Under the pieces are notes generated by a model, which saw only the letters and a list, made by a program, of their open reading frames with translations, was not told the origin of the DNA and made no database searches. DNA of 64,000 bases from the NCBI GenBank assembly GCA_007570785.1, contig ML664163.1, forward strand, positions 310,001-374,000, written 5' to 3'. Source of the stretch: Antilocapra americana (taxonomy: Eukaryota > Chordata > Mammalia > Artiodactyla > Antilocapridae). Position 1 is the stretch's first letter, and every line of letters starts with the position of its first letter. Below are positions 23,795 through 36,069 of this stretch, piece by piece. The position numbers and the translations under genes are program-made.

Positions 23795-23922
23795 GTATGT
23801 GTGTGTGTCAGTTGCTCAGTCGTGTCCGACTGTGACCCCATGAACTGTACCCCACCAGGCTCTTCTGTCCAAGGAATTCTCCAGGCAGGAGTACTGGAGT
23901 GGATTGCCATTTCCTTCTCCAC
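23795..23922 (-). mobile_element. Bov-tA SINE, 5'-truncated, with target-site duplication
   Basis: A GT-rich start leads into 'cagttgctcagtcgtgtccg', ending at 'ttgccatttccttctccac'. Direct repeats 'tgatgtaagtct' (left, ending 23794) and 'tggtgtaagtct' (right, ending 23934) differ at one base. Confidence 0.92.
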
Positions 23923-23980
23923 TGGTGTAAGTCTACTTAGAATCAATTAGTTGCCAATCAAAGTCCAGTACTAATCTGTA

Positions 23981-24175
23981 TGCTTCGTCGCTCAGTTGTG
24001 TCTGACTTTTTGCAGCCCCATGGATTGTAGCCCGCTAGGCTTCTCTGTCCATGGTTATTCTCCAGGCAAAAATACTGGAGTGGATTGCCACATCCTCCTC
24101 CAGGGGCTCATCCTAACCCAGGTCTCCTGCATTGTGGGCAGTTCTAATCTAAGTGTAGGTTTTTCAGGTAAGCCC
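23981..24175 (-). mobile_element. Bov-tA SINE, diverged
   Basis: 'tgcttcgtcgctcagttgtg' to 'ttttcaggtaagccc'. Lies only about 170 bases upstream of a MORC1 exon. Confidence 0.9.
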
Positions 24176-24343
24176 TTGTATTCAGGGGTCTGTGAATGTT
24201 ATAAGATTTGCTGGTGTTTATCATGTCATTAGGTTTAGGAAAAAATTTTCCAGAGTTGCTAATAGTAATCATTATGACTTGGTAGTCTTATTTTTTTCTT
24301 CTCACATAATGTCATTATTATATTCAATTATTTTCTTTCCTAG

Positions 24344-24469
24344 TTTTCCAGAGAGATGGTCATTCAGAGCCTATACATCTGTTCTATATTTTGAACCTTG
24401 GATGAGAATATTTATTCAGGCCAAAAGAGTTAGAACAAAATACCTATGCTATTGCCTCTACAGACCCAG
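24344..24469 (+). CDS. MORC1: MORC1 coding exon C
   Basis: Acceptor 'ttttctttcctag' and donor 'gtaattca'. It completes the Asp codon and encodes '[20 protein letters not shown]' then '[20 protein letters not shown]' and Pro, ending with two bases of an Arg codon. 'SFRAY...LYF.P.MRIFI...KV' is a well conserved block of the MORC S5-like domain, shared with MORC2. The open frame at 24192-24473 overlaps it but is open upstream of the acceptor only by chance. Confidence 0.97.
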
Positions 24470-24789
24470 GTAATTCACCTTTGTTCAATTGTGTTCATAG
24501 AGTTTTCATTTGTAAAATACCACCCCCCAATTGTTAATTTGATTGAAAGAATTTTAAAATGGCAAATCAAATTTGAGCTGCATTCTGGAAGGTTTGCTGA
24601 AGAGTAGGCATATGAAACAAATATTTGGCCATAATGGCAATATGCTGTAGTGAACACTGTGAGTCAGATGGTCCCCCTCAAGTAGGAATTTGTTATTTAC
24701 TGCACTGAATCCTAGATGCTTTAATTGTGATAGGTTCTATTTAAAAGAATCAGTTCTCTTACATTTGCTTTTTATACAATGTATTTGAA

Positions 24790-24850
24790 CTATTAAATTG
24801 TATACATATATGTATATATATATTTTATATATAGAAAAAATATATGTATA
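24790..24850. repeat. AT-rich (TATA)n simple sequence
   Basis: 'gtatacatatatgtatatat' followed by 'atattttatatatagaaaaa': a low-complexity TA-rich stretch. Confidence 0.8.
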
Positions 24851-25106
24851 AATGCACATCTAATTCATTTATATTTTAGCATAAGCGTATTTTAAATTTA
24901 TATTTGCATATTGTATAACTAACCTTGTACAATGTGTACAATCAAGAGAGTCTTTTTTTAGTGTGTGATATATGGATAGTCATTCATTTATTTACTAAAC
25001 ATTTATCAAAACCTTCTGTGAGTCTGAGATTGTGCTAGAATGATAAGATTAGCTCTAGCTTTCAGTTTACTATCTACTGGGAGGAACATTTAATGCTTGT
25101 ACATTA

Positions 25107-25116
25107 TGTGTGTGTG

Positions 25117-25159
<43 letters not shown>
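25107..25159. repeat. (TG)n(TA)n microsatellite
   Basis: A short TG tract (25107-25120) passes into about nineteen uninterrupted TA units (about 25121-25159). It is likely polymorphic in length. Confidence 0.95.
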
Positions 25160-25162
<3 letters not shown>

Positions 25163-25280
25163 CTTTGGTATACATTATTTTAGTTGATTTTTGCAGTGAC
25201 ACTGTGGGTTATATTTTATCATTATTTAGAAATAAATAAATTTCAGAACTGGATAAGAACTCACATTTTCTTACTCTGAA

Positions 25281-25735
25281 TTTTTTTTTTTTGGTTCATT
25301 TCATTGATTTTTATTTATTTATTTATTTATTTTATTAGTTTTGCCATACAATGACATGATATCGCCATGGGTTTACATAAGGTCCCCCTCCAGAACCCCC
25401 CTTCCCTTTCCCTCCCTCCTCCCTCCCCCTGGGAAATCTCGGTGCACCAGCCCCAAGCATCAATCCTGGGCTGGCGATTGATTTCACATATGATAATTAA
25501 CATGTTTCAATGCCATTCTCCCATATCATCCCACCCTTGCCCTCATCCACAGAGTCCACAAGTCTGTTCTATACATCTGCGTTCCTTTTGCTGTCTCCCA
25601 TGCTGGGTTCTTGTTACCATCTTTCTAAATTCCATATATATGCGTTAGTGTACTGTATTGTTGTTTTTCCTTCTGGCTTACTTCACTCTGGATAATAGGC
25701 TCCAGTTCTGTCCACCTGAGTAGAACTGATTCAAA
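25281..25735 (-). mobile_element. Ruminant L1 3' end
   Basis: A T-rich start is followed by 'tattagttttgccatacaat', 'ggtccccctccagaaccccc', 'catatcatcccacccttgcc' and 'ctggataataggctccagtt', ending near 'gtagaactgattcaaattc'. It is homologous to the copy at 9486-10065 but truncated about 120 bases earlier. Confidence 0.92.
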
Positions 25736-28474
25736 TTCTTTATCAATTCAAATTCCATTCTCCTTCCCCAACAGCACACTAATTCTATATAATAGACCCA
25801 CATTTGTTATATTGTCTTATTTTCTTGAAAAAGAAGTTGCTGTCCTTAAGCCTTACAATTACTCATGTCAATACTGATATTAAAAATTGTGGATCTCTGA
25901 AATGAATGAGCTCACCGCATACCAATGGATTCCTCAAAAGCTTTACTTTTGATTTCTAATTATACTGCAGGTCATATTTTGAAAAATGAACTATACCAAG
26001 CCTGAGACTTTCTCTATAAATCTGTCCATTCCCTAATTCATATCAAAGTGATACTTCTTTTCATCAGCCTCATTCTTCTGAGAAGTACCAAGAGTCTTCT
26101 GGATCAATCAATATAGCTGATCTTTTCAAATTAAATTATTTCTCTCTTAGGCATTTTGGGTAAAAAATGGTTTAAGCCAATGGAAAATGTGGGTTTGTCT
26201 CTGTTTTCTGGGGGAATTTTATTAAATTGAATTTTGTCTACCTAAATTACTTAAGTCAAGTGATGGCCGTTTCCCATCCTAGGGTATTTTTTAAATGCAC
26301 ATTTCAGTGTACTATTTTTAGATGTATCTTACCAGGAATAGATATAATATAAATATTTATTTTATTCCTTAAAAGATACTTAAGGAGGCTTGAACCTTTG
26401 CCATGTATTACACGGGGCTCTGATAAACTGGTAAATCTGATATTTGGTATCTACAGTAAGGACAGATTTAATTTATCCCTTAGGCTTAACTTTCTCTCTA
26501 TTTGCCTATTTACTTGCATATTATTTTCTTTACAGGTTCTCTAGTGGCAAAAGTTTTATGTAAGAAATATGTGGAGTTCTATCCTTGTTATCTCACCACT
26601 TGTGGGGTCACCCTTACTTTATTTCTTCCCTGAAAGGCACTCTATCTCTAATGGCCATATCAGAATGAATTAAAAGCTGGGAATGACCCTATGTGACCAG
26701 AATAGAAACATTTAAAATATATTAAAAATGTTTAAATACTCTGTCCACTTGACCACTCAAGTGCCAGTATACTTTTAGAAATGAACACTGGATATTATTT
26801 GTAAGAATACATATCTATACATCAGTCATTTCTCTGTGCTTTTATAGCAAACAGAAAAAACAACATTGGATTTTAGCTGTGTGAATTGACTTACAACTAC
26901 TGTAGCTTCTTTACCCCAATGTCTCTAACAAGTTAACAAGGGACTGAGGGGAATTTTTAATCCCTTAATCATATTCTGTTCAGTATGTTTATCAATAACT
27001 TGGATTAAAAGTGATTTTGAGTTCATAATTGACCCTTATCTGGGAGGAATATCTTATATTAGGCACAATATGAATATGGAATTGAAATACAAAAGGTAAA
27101 TGTAATATAAATATGTACAGTCCTGGATTTAGATTTTAAAAATCTATTTGTGTTAATATATTAATACTAGACTGGATACTGCTTTACATTAAAAAACTTA
27201 GGTATTTTCATTGACTACGTCTGATACAAGCCGATAGGATGATGGGGCTGCTGAAAATGTTTATGCTATTTTTTTGCAGAGACACACAGATTACCTTTTT
27301 CCATTGATGTTTAAGATAAGGATACTCAGAGAAGTCACAGAGCAGGGCACCAAACAGCATGCTCGCTGTCACTTTTGTCTCAGTGTTTTCTCCATGGCTG
27401 GGGTGTTCTGGAGAACTGAAGCCAGTGTTGCTCAGGGTATACCTGAGCTCTGTTGAGCTGACTTTACCATGTATATTTAGTATTTGCTTCATGAAGGTTG
27501 GATTTTTCACCATAAAATTCAAAGCTTCCTATTGGACAGAGTCTAGGGACAAGACAAGAGTTCGGGAAGGTTTGATCCCTCACATAGCTTCCTTTGATTG
27601 AACCAGTCCCTGGTCCAGTTAGCAGGTTTGATGTTTAGAATACTAAATCCAGTATGTCCAGAATGGGAAGTTTAGTTTCTCCAGACACATGACATAAGGT
27701 ATAACATAGCAACTCGGAGTTGTGAGTGTGACATGAAATTAATGAAGCAGTGAAAGGCACTCTCATGCAAGATGAGGACAAATTTGTCCCTAAAAGAGCC
27801 TAGATTGTGGAAAGAACTGTTGTTTAGGTAAGAATTTCAGCTAGGTGATTTCTTTACATTTTTCAATGTAAAGATTTTGGAAGTCTTGGGGTCTTAAATA
27901 TTGTTTATCTATATAATACAGACAGGCTAACACATGGCTGTATTATTTGACCTTCAGCAACAGACATTACTGATATCCTTTGGCTTTGGATTCTTTAGGT
28001 TTAGTAGAGAAATAACTCTCAGGTTTATGCAGGCATTAAATCTCTGCACTTTAGGACTAAGGAAGGACACTTTTGAAAGCTCCTTAAGGGAGATAGAGCC
28101 AAAGTATCTGTTTGAAGATCTCTATTCCTCATTATCACTGCTTTGCTGTGGATTTGTAGCCCTGAAAGGAGCCCAAATAGTATGGAGTTGGAGTCCCTCG
28201 TTTTCATAGGAGCAGCATGATCCTTTTGAAGATATTCAGGTACACTGAGTTTATGCCCTGCTGTTGAATATCCTTCAGTTCTGTGCTTCTGGGACAGTCT
28301 TCATTTTTAAGGGATATTCCCCAGCTGCTCACTTCCCACAGCTGGGACAGACTATCAATGTTTGAAAAGTGTCTCTCTTGTAAACTGCGCATCTTATGTA
28401 TTCCTTCATGAGTTTGTATTACCTTAAATCATTTAATCTTTCAATATGTGAAAGTAGTTGAAAGCAAAAAGTGG

Positions 28475-28660
28475 ATCAGTGACACTCTGAGTTTTGATTT
28501 TGCCTTTCACTAGTTGTAGACCTTCAGCAATTGCTTAAACCTGCCACTTCTCCACTGTGTATTGAAAATTCCTCTCTCCCTCAGGGTGGTTGAAAGGATT
28601 AAAATAAAAACGTGTTTATTTTAAACATAATGCTCAGCATAGTTCCCACACATTTGTGAA
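28475..28660 (+). repeat. MIR SINE fragment
   Basis: 'gttttgattttgcctttcac', 'cttcagcaattgcttaaacc', 'agggtggttgaaaggattaa' and 'aatgctcagcatagttccca' follow the MIR core and 3' part. Confidence 0.75.
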
Positions 28661-28799
28661 TAGACAGAGACATGGACTGAAGGGTTTTGGATGACTATTT
28701 TAGACAGAAAATTAGGGAAGTAACTTTTTTTAAATAAAGAACTTTTGAGCAGATGGCTGAACAAACTGAGAAAGTGAATGTTTCTAACCCTGTGTAAGC

Positions 28800-29270
28800 A
28801 AAATCACCTGCAGATTGAGTGGCTTAATAATAAGGTAGCCATCTGTTATTGCTCAATGTCTGTGGGTCAGTAATTTGATAGTGGTTTTGTAGGGTAGCTT
28901 TGTTTTGGGATCTCCCATGAAGTTGACAGGAGATTTTGGCCAGGGTTGCTCTGGGGCTTGATGGGAGGTAGAAAGCACACTTCCAAACTGGCTGACTCAC
29001 ATGGCTGGCTGGCGCTTCAGTTCCTCTTTACCTCGACCACTACACAGGACTACCTGAGTATTTGTGCAGGGATCTGTTTTCACTGGAGTGTGCGATTCAA
29101 GAGAACAGAGTAGAAACTGCAGTCTTTTTCAATGCTGGGCTCGAGAGTCATCTACCATGACTTCTTCCGTATTCTGGTCACCCAGATTCAGTGTGGGTGG
29201 GGGCTACATAAATGCATGATCACCAGGAAGTAAGAACCGTTAGAGGACATCTTGGAGGGTGGGTACCACT
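28800..29270. repeat. Ancient mammalian interspersed repeat, family not assigned
   Basis: 'gattgagtggcttaataata', 'tgtctgtgggtcagtaattt', 'ctcacatggctggctggcgc', 'cttccgtattctggtcaccc' and 'gaggacatcttggagggtgg' follow a well-known old repeat seen across mammals. I cannot name the subfamily reliably. Confidence 0.5.
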
Positions 29271-29284
29271 ATGAGTCATATAAG

Positions 29285-29830
29285 AATTGTATGGGATGAC
29301 GTTTCCAGGAAGAGAACAGGTAGAGGCAGGGGGAAACGGATAGTAGAGCTAGAGCATGGGGATTGGAAAGAGGCAGGGAAGATGGCGACAGGTCCTGTAG
29401 GGCCTGACTGAAATGGTAAGAGGAGGGAGTTGTCGTGAGAATGTCAAGTCTTTTGAGAAGAGTGACATTACTTATTATTTTAGAGGATTACTGTGGCCGC
29501 TTAGTAGAGAATTGATTTTATGGGGCAAAAAGGGAAGAAGGGAAATTAATGGAATACCACTACTATATTCTAGGTGAGAAATTACAGTGGCTTGAGCTGA
29601 GGTGCTAACAGTAGAAATAATGAAACGTGTTTAGATTACAGATACACTGTAAAGATACGCGTCCACAAGACCTGCCGAGGGATTGGATGTGAGGTGAAGA
29701 CAAGGAGCCAGGGAAGCCTTCTAATGATACGAGAGGTGCACGTGTGGGGGTCAGGGAGAATGGTGATGGGGTTCTTTCCACTTATACTGGACATACTAAG
29801 TTTGAAAAGTCTATCTGACACCCAGGTCTC
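29285..29830. repeat. Ancient repeat, LINE2-like pattern
   Basis: 'ggtcctgtagggcctgactg', 'aagagtgacattacttatta', 'gaggattactgtggccgctt' and 'tgaggtgctaacagtagaaa' resemble a common mammalian-wide old repeat. It is heavily diverged and the family name is tentative. Confidence 0.4.
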
Positions 29831-30374
29831 ACTGTCAACATTATGCTAGCCAGAAAATTCTTGATCATTCCTCATTAGATGTTTTGATAAATAATGTAGG
29901 ACTCTAAGTATTTTATAGTATGACTTATCAGGCAAACTTGTACTTTAAAAAAAAGAAAATAATTATGGTTGTGAGTACTATAATGTTGTGATTCATAACT
30001 GTGGGCTCATTTTTTCTGCATAACTAGAAGTTTAGAACTTTAGTTTTCTTGTAGTATTTTTTTTTTCAACTTAAAATTTAAAACAGACTTTGTTTTATAT
30101 TAGCCAACATGTTTTGGACCAATTTTGAGCATTTGGACCAAGTATGAGCATTAAAAACCAATGAAAATTTAAATTTTTGCAGGTGATTCTGATTACAGCA
30201 GTCACTCAAAGTGCTGTATTAGGCTATAGTATATAGTTTTGCCACATAAAGTCTTAAAAATTACTCAATACTTTTTCATATTTTGATTTCTCTTTAGGGG
30301 TTTATTTCTCTCTAGGGGGTATAGTTCCATTTTGCTCCTAAAATAGTAAAATTTATTAATTAAAACTCAAACAG

Positions 30375-30568
30375 GGGCTTCCCTGGGGTAAGAATTCACC
30401 TGTCAATGCAGGGGACATGAGTTCGATTCCCAGTCAGGGAAGATGACACATGCCACGGGGCAGCTAGGCCCACGTGTCACACTACTGAGCCCACACGCCG
30501 CTGGCCACACCTAGAGAAAGCCCGTGCATAGCAACAAAGACCCACCACAGCAAAAAAATTAAAAAGAA
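30375..30568 (+). mobile_element. CHR-type SINE with perfect 17-base target-site duplication
   Basis: 'gggcttccctggggtaagaa', 'gttcgattcccagtcaggga' (B-box-like), 'cacgccgctggccacaccta' and an A-rich tail. Perfect 17-base direct repeats 'aattaaaactcaaacag' lie at 30358-30374 and 30569-30585, which is unusually clean for this older family. Confidence 0.96.
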
Positions 30569-30910
30569 AATTAAAACTCAAACAGTACGGAGTTAGATAC
30601 TGGAGAAGATCAAATGACTAAAAGCCCCGTTTACCACTTGTCAGTCACTCTGTGCTCTAGCAACCTGTAATCTCCCCAAAGGAGAATCTCTGCCTGGAGT
30701 TTAATAAATACGCTCCCAGATCACCTTCTGCATATTTACATACACATAAACTGCACACACAATTTTTAAACATAAAATTATATGTAACTTTTTTTTTTTT
30801 TAATTTACTAAAGGTCTCTTGGAAATCTTTCTTTGGCACTGTTAGATACGCTGTATAGTACTCTGTGGTTTAACTACTTATTGATGTATAGTTAGGTTTA
30901 GGGTTTTATT

Positions 30911-31101
30911 GTGTGTGTTTGTTAGTTGCTCAGTTGTGTCTGACTCCTTGAGACCCCTTGTCAGGCTCCTCTTGCCTGATTCTCCAGGCAAGAATACTGG
31001 AGTGGATTGCCATTCTCTTCTCCAGGGGATCTTCCCGACCCATGGATTGAACCTGGATCTCCTGCACTGCAGGCAGGTTCTTTACCATCTAAGCCACCAG
31101 A
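30911..31101 (-). mobile_element. Bov-tA SINE
   Basis: 'gtgtgtgtttgttagttgct' to 'tctaagccaccag'. A few bases are missing around 'gaccccttgtcaggctcc'. Confidence 0.93.
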
Positions 31102-31463
31102 CAGTAAAGCAGTGTTTTCATTATTACAGTGCTAAACTGGATATGACATATGCATATTTATGCTCAAAAATGATTATTTGTCTAGAACGGATTACAGACG
31201 TAAATTATGAATCAGAAGACAGATACACTATTAATTTTGAGGGGTCCTGTTAATTTACCCTCCAAGAAGTAGAGACCAATTTATTTTTATACCAGCAGTT
31301 GTGTAAGTGAGATTTTGTGTGGTTCAAAATCCATATGTGTTATTAATAGTATTTTCTTATTTTATTTTTGCCATTCTGAGGAACAAAACTTTTATTATTT
31401 ATTTTTTATTGTGTTAGTTTTCGTTTTCCCTTCAGTACTTTTCATTGACCTTATGTTTTTAAG

Positions 31464-31668
31464 GGCTTCCCTGGTGGCTCAGATGGTAAAGCGTCTGTCT
31501 ACAATGCAGGAGACCCAGGTTCGATACCTGGGTTGGGAAGATCCTCTGGAGAAGGAAATGGCAACCCACTCCAGTACTCTTGCCTGGAAAATCCCATGAG
31601 CAAAGGAGCGTGGTGGGCTACAGCATGGGGTTGCAAAGAGTCGGACTCAGCTGAGTGACTTAACTTTC
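31464..31668 (+). mobile_element. Bov-tA SINE with target-site duplication
   Basis: 'ggcttccctggtggctcaga' to 'gctgagtgacttaacttt'. Direct repeats 'ttatgtttttaag' (31451-31463) and 'ttacgtttttaag' (31669-31681) differ at one base. Confidence 0.95.
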
Positions 31669-32231
31669 TTACGTTTTTAAGCTCTTTTAGAAAGAAAATA
31701 TTCAATAAACTGATTTATATATAAAGTGGACATAAGCAAAACATTTGAATGCAATTTCATTGATGGAAGAAAGTAGGGACATCTGAGGAAGAGTGGAGAC
31801 CCAAAATGAGGCAGAATGAGGCAGAGATAGAAGGCAGAAACAAGGTGGAAACAGAGACCACGACCTCCAGTGTGGGCAGAGGTCAAGTATGTTCAGAGTT
31901 TGGGAGATAGTGTTGAAACCATTTTAACCACTGAGAAACTGGAAGCCGAGTTCTAGAGGGGACACCATTCCCTTGCGGTCAGTGTTGCAAGGACTGAGGA
32001 GTAGAACTGGATGGATTCTCTTCCTTTTCCTCCAGTATTACTCTGACTCTCAGAAGCATTTTTATCTTCAGGAGTCTATGAATAGGAAAAAATAATGTGT
32101 GAGGTTGATGGGGGCTTCTGATTATGGATGGGGATTTGAACAAAGTTTCATTCTTTTATGAAAACAGGCAGATTTATTACACCAGATTTACAAGATCACA
32201 TATATTTTGTAGCTTTCTATAATTGTGAGCA

Positions 32232-32316
32232 GTGTGTGTGTGTGTTAGCCACCCAGTTGTGTCAGACTCTTTGTGACCCCATGCATTGCAGCCTTCCAGG
32301 CTCCTCTATCCATGGA
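32232..32316 (-). mobile_element. Bov-tA SINE, short fragment
   Basis: 'gtgtgtgtgtgttagccacc' to 'ctcctctatccatggaat': only the 3' half of the element, with a GT-rich tail. Confidence 0.88.
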
Positions 32317-33199
32317 ATAATAAAATTTAAACTGTCATCTGAGATGGACACATTATCTGAGACCAGGTTATCTCAATGACCCACACCATGAAGAGAGAGC
32401 ATTGTTTTGTTTGTTGTTTAAAATTAAGCACTAATGCACAGTTGGCACCTTTTATGCCACCTGTGTTTTCTTGTCTGTAAACATGTAGTCTCTAAAAATG
32501 CTTGCGTAGTGTAATTCACATCATCTTTGAAGGATTACCTCATTGTTCAGTTTCTCCTTAATTTCACTTTGATTTTTTAAATAAAGATTTGATTTAAGTG
32601 ATTCAAATAAAAATAATTATGTGATTAATACGTGATTTTGTTTTAAAAAGCAAATGATAATTCCAGTATATGGTGACCAATGATTTCATATTTTAAAACT
32701 TAGGTTTTGTTGTTCTCTAAATGTAACAGAGACTGATTTGAAATACACCTTGGTTATGACTGAAATAAACAATGTTTATTGTAAAAGAAAAGAGAACAAA
32801 TTGAGAAGTGCTTTACTAAGCTTAGATTTTTATGAGTGTTTCTTTCTTGTACTAACTGTGTAAATCTTGGAAAATGAACTTTGAAGTCAGAGGTAAAGAT
32901 ACATAGTTATTATAACTTGAATTGTTCATTAAATCATTGCAGTAGATGAATTCAGGATGTCATTTAGTGAGGTTTTTTTGTTTTTATTAATTTTTTTAGC
33001 ATTAAGCCTTTTTATGTAGGTAATTAGGCACGCTTCCACAAATTTTTCAGATTTTTAAAAGAAAACTGATTCAACTACTCATTTTATTTCATATTCCCAA
33101 TGTATATTATCTCTAAAATGCATACTAATATTTCCTCTGTACCATACGTCTGATAGACACAACTTATAAGGTATTTACTAGGTAAAACACATCCTATTA

Positions 33200-33410
33200 A
33201 GTCAATTTACTAAGAACCAGTATTATTCTAAGTTCTTTAGTTATGTTGACATCTTTAATTCTCTTAGCAGTCCTGTGAGACAGACATCATTGTTTTTATC
33301 TCCATTTACAGATAAGGAAAAGGAATCACAGAAAATGAAGTCATTTGTCCAGTCTTTTGTAATTTATACTCCTAGTAAGGGACAAACCAAGGCATTTAAC
33401 CCAGATAGAA
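33200..33410. repeat. MIR-like ancient SINE
   Basis: 'catctttaattctcttagca', 'tccatttacagataaggaaa' and 'agtcatttgtccagtctttt' follow the MIR core. Confidence 0.7.
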
Positions 33411-33661
33411 GGGGCTCCAAGTAGCCTAAATCTTGATTAATCATGATGGTGTTCTGTCCAGAGTATATCTGTAAAGCTTCTGAGATAATGGAAGAGTCTT
33501 AAACAAACAGACACCAGCTAACAGCCATGTAAATTATGTGTGACCTGTTTGTATTGTGAAGAATTTGCACTGCTGCTTACATCGTTTAAAAACCAGGGCA
33601 TAGAAAAGCAATTCTAGATCAAGCTTTTATTAAAAAATCATTGATACTAGCCTAGATTCTA

Positions 33662-33860
33662 GTGATTGGTCAACTTTTTCTGTAAAGGGCCTGAGAATAG
33701 ATATCTGGACATATTCTATCTCTTTTGCATATTTTAATTTTTTCCTTTTTTTTTAAGCCTTTAAAATGGAAAAAAACATTCTTAGGTCTTAGGCTATAAT
33801 AGAAACAAGCTGCTTGCTTAATTTGGCCCATGGGCAGTATTTTGCCTATCCCTGGCATAG
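33662..33860. repeat. MER-type nonautonomous DNA transposon relic
   Basis: 'ggtcaactttttctgtaaag' at the left end and 'tttggcccatgggcagtatt' with 'ttgcctatccctgg' at the right are the inverted-repeat ends and subterminal parts of the family also seen at 3536-3735. Confidence 0.7.
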
Positions 33861-34823
33861 ACTCATTGGGCATATATTAATAGATTTAGACACTCTCCTC
33901 TGCATGAACAAATTCTTCTTTTTATATGTCTTAAAATGTTTTGGTTTCAAAGATGTTCTAGAATTCTCCATCTACTTCTCACTGCCTTTCTAAACCTTGC
34001 CTTATCAGAGAATTGTAAGATTCCAAGTCTACATGGATATAAGAGGCAAAAGTTATAGAATGAAGTATACAGAGCTTTGAGCATTCTCAGACCAAATATT
34101 GATCTGGAGTTTTTCTCTTTATGATGATTTAAACCAGCATTTAAAATCCTTATTCTAGGAATCCTCTATTATAGAAAAACATAGTTTCAACTGCTTTCAG
34201 AGAACCTCTGATTCTGCAGAGCCTTTCTCATCTCTATTTTGCTCACTTTGAGTGAGGAAAAAAATATATACATTTCTTTCTCCATGATTGTTCTAGAGTA
34301 TCATTGCTTTCAGTAAAATCCTGAACCTTGAAAGCAGGCTTCTTGAGCAATAAATTAGAAAATATGTTTTAGTAGTTTAAAATGATACATTAATGTGTGT
34401 TTTTGAGCATTTCAGTTAGAGATAATTGTTTACAGATGGGGAGAAGCACTTTACCCAGTGTCAATGATGCTCTGGGTAAGAAGGATGGGTATATTAATGA
34501 GAAACTTTGATAATGAAGCAGTTAAGTAGAAAATTTTCTTTTTAAGAAAATTATCACATTTTATATGTTTAAGTGAATATTTGTGTGGGCAGACATTTTC
34601 CTCTATCCTGAAGTTTCCTTACAGAAGCAAAATTGCTCAGTATTACAAAGCAAGGAATTTTTCTTAGTTATAAACTTTGCTGATTTAACAGTTGAATGTA
34701 ACTTACTTGATGAATTTTTCTTAATGTATCTCTGGAGTATATAGTCTTCTTAGAGAATATTTTTTATTGTGAACTTTAAAATGATAATCTGACTTAATTA
34801 TGTTCTTTCCTGTTTTGTTTCAG

Positions 34824-34903
34824 AAAGTATCTGTATGTCACATCTTCTTTTAAAGGAGCATTTAAATGTGAAGTTAAAAAGGCAGAAGAAGAAGTAAAGA
34901 GAG
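34824..34903 (+). CDS. MORC1: MORC1 coding exon D (enters coiled coil)
   Basis: Acceptor 'tgttttgtttcag' and donor 'gtatgtaa'. It completes the Arg codon, then encodes 'KYLYVTSSFKGAFKCEVKKA' and 'EEEVKR' plus one base. The Lys/Glu-rich end starts the coiled-coil insertion typical of MORC1/MORC2. A Cys stands where I recall Asp in human ('FKDEVKKAEE'). Confidence 0.96.
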
Positions 34904-35009
34904 GTATGTAATTACTTGTGGCCTGTGTCATTATTGTTATATGGCCTACAACATTATTGTCCATTTATTCAGCAAACATTCATTGAACAATTGTTCTAAG
35001 ACAACACTG

Positions 35010-36069
35010 CACTGTGTGAATCACAACAAACTGGAAAATTCTGAAAGAGATGGGAATACCAGACCACCTGACCGGCCTCCTGAAAAATCTGTATGCAGGT
35101 CAAGAAGCAACAGTTTGAACTAGACATGGAACAAGAGACTGGTTCCAAATAGGAAAAGGAGTACCTCAAGGCTGTATGTTATCACTCTGCTTATTTAACT
35201 TAAATGCAGAGTACATCATGAGAAACGCTGGGCTGGAGGAAGCACAAGCTGGAATCAAGATTGCCAGGAGAAATATCAATAACCTCAGATATGCAGATGA
35301 CACCACCCTTATGGCAGAAAGTGAAGAAGATCTAAAGAGCCTCTTGATGAAAGTGAAAGAGGAGAGTGAAAAAGTTGGCTTAAAAACTCAACATTCAGAA
35401 AACTAAGATCATGGCATCTCGGCCCATCACTTCATGGGAAATAGATGGGGAAACAGTGGAAACAGTGACAGACTTTATTTTGGGGGGCTCCAAAATCACT
35501 ACAGATGGTGACTGCAGCCATGAAATTAGAAGACACTTGTTCCTTGGAAGAAAAGTTTTGACCAATCTAGACAGCATATTAAAAAGCAGAGACTTGACTT
35601 CGCCAACAAAGGTCCATCTAGTCAAGGCTATGGTTTTTCCAGTAGTCCTGTATGGATATGATACTTGGACTGTAAAGAAAGCTGAGCACCAAAGAATTGA
35701 TGCTTTTGAACTGTGGTGTTGGGAAAGAATCTTGAGAGTCCCTTGGACTGTAAGGGGATCCAACCAGTCCCTCCTAGAGGAGATCAGTCCTGAATATTCA
35801 CTGAAGGGACTGATGCTGAAGCTGAAACTCCAATACTTTGGCCACCTGATGCGAAGAACTAATTCATTGGAAAAAACCTTGATGCTGGAAAAGACTGAAG
35901 GCAGAAGGAGAAGGGGACGACAGAGGATGAGATGGTTGGATGGCATCACCGACTCAGTGGAGATGAGTTGGAGTAAACTCTGGGAGTTGGTGATGGACAG
36001 AGAGGCCTAGTGTGCTGCAATCCATGGGGTCGCAAAGACTAAGCAAGTAGGCAACTGAACTGAACTGAA
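35010..36069 (+). mobile_element. BovB LINE, 5'-truncated RT segment, sense to MORC1
   Basis: It runs from 'ctgtgtgaatcacaacaaac' (RT finger region) to the terminal 'gaactgaactgaat'. The frame at 35176-35406 holds 'YADD' (35290-35301). The frame at 35411-36010 (199 codons) holds the complete RT C-terminal region with 'HRIDAFEL'-type sequence and 'LELVMDREA'-like end, terminated at 'EA*'. One frameshift near 35400 separates the two. Begins about 106 bases after a MORC1 donor site. Confidence 0.95.

Larger units (their letters stand above)
4305..24343. other. MORC1 intron (20 kb), repeat-dense
   Basis: Starts 'gtgagtaata' and ends 'ttttctttcctag'. Itemised repeats fill much of it. Stretches in which I recognise nothing, or only AT-rich sequence with possible old L1 traces: 5090-5620, 5850-6296, 6540-8340, 8700-9170, 10080-10420, 10930-11763, 18925-19630, 21175-21590, 22150-22640 and 22845-23780. 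The 155-codon frame at 23131-23598 lies in one of these and shows no recognisable domain. Confidence 0.75.
24470..34823. other. MORC1 intron (10.4 kb)
   Basis: Starts 'gtaattcacc' and ends 'tcctgttttgtttcag'. Itemised repeats cover part of it. I recognise nothing in 24470-24780, 25740-28470, 29830-30357, 30590-30905, 31105-31450, 31685-32230, 32320-33190 and 33880-34823. The open frames at 27208-27522 (-), 27359-27601 and 27934-28209 have no recognisable domain or plausible splice context. Confidence 0.75.

Noticed and set aside
25107..25159. Repeat array as CRISPR
   Set aside because: A dinucleotide microsatellite without spacers, in mammalian nuclear DNA.
35395..35949. 184-codon minus-strand open frame
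   Set aside because: Antisense shadow of the BovB reverse-transcriptase frame on the plus strand.
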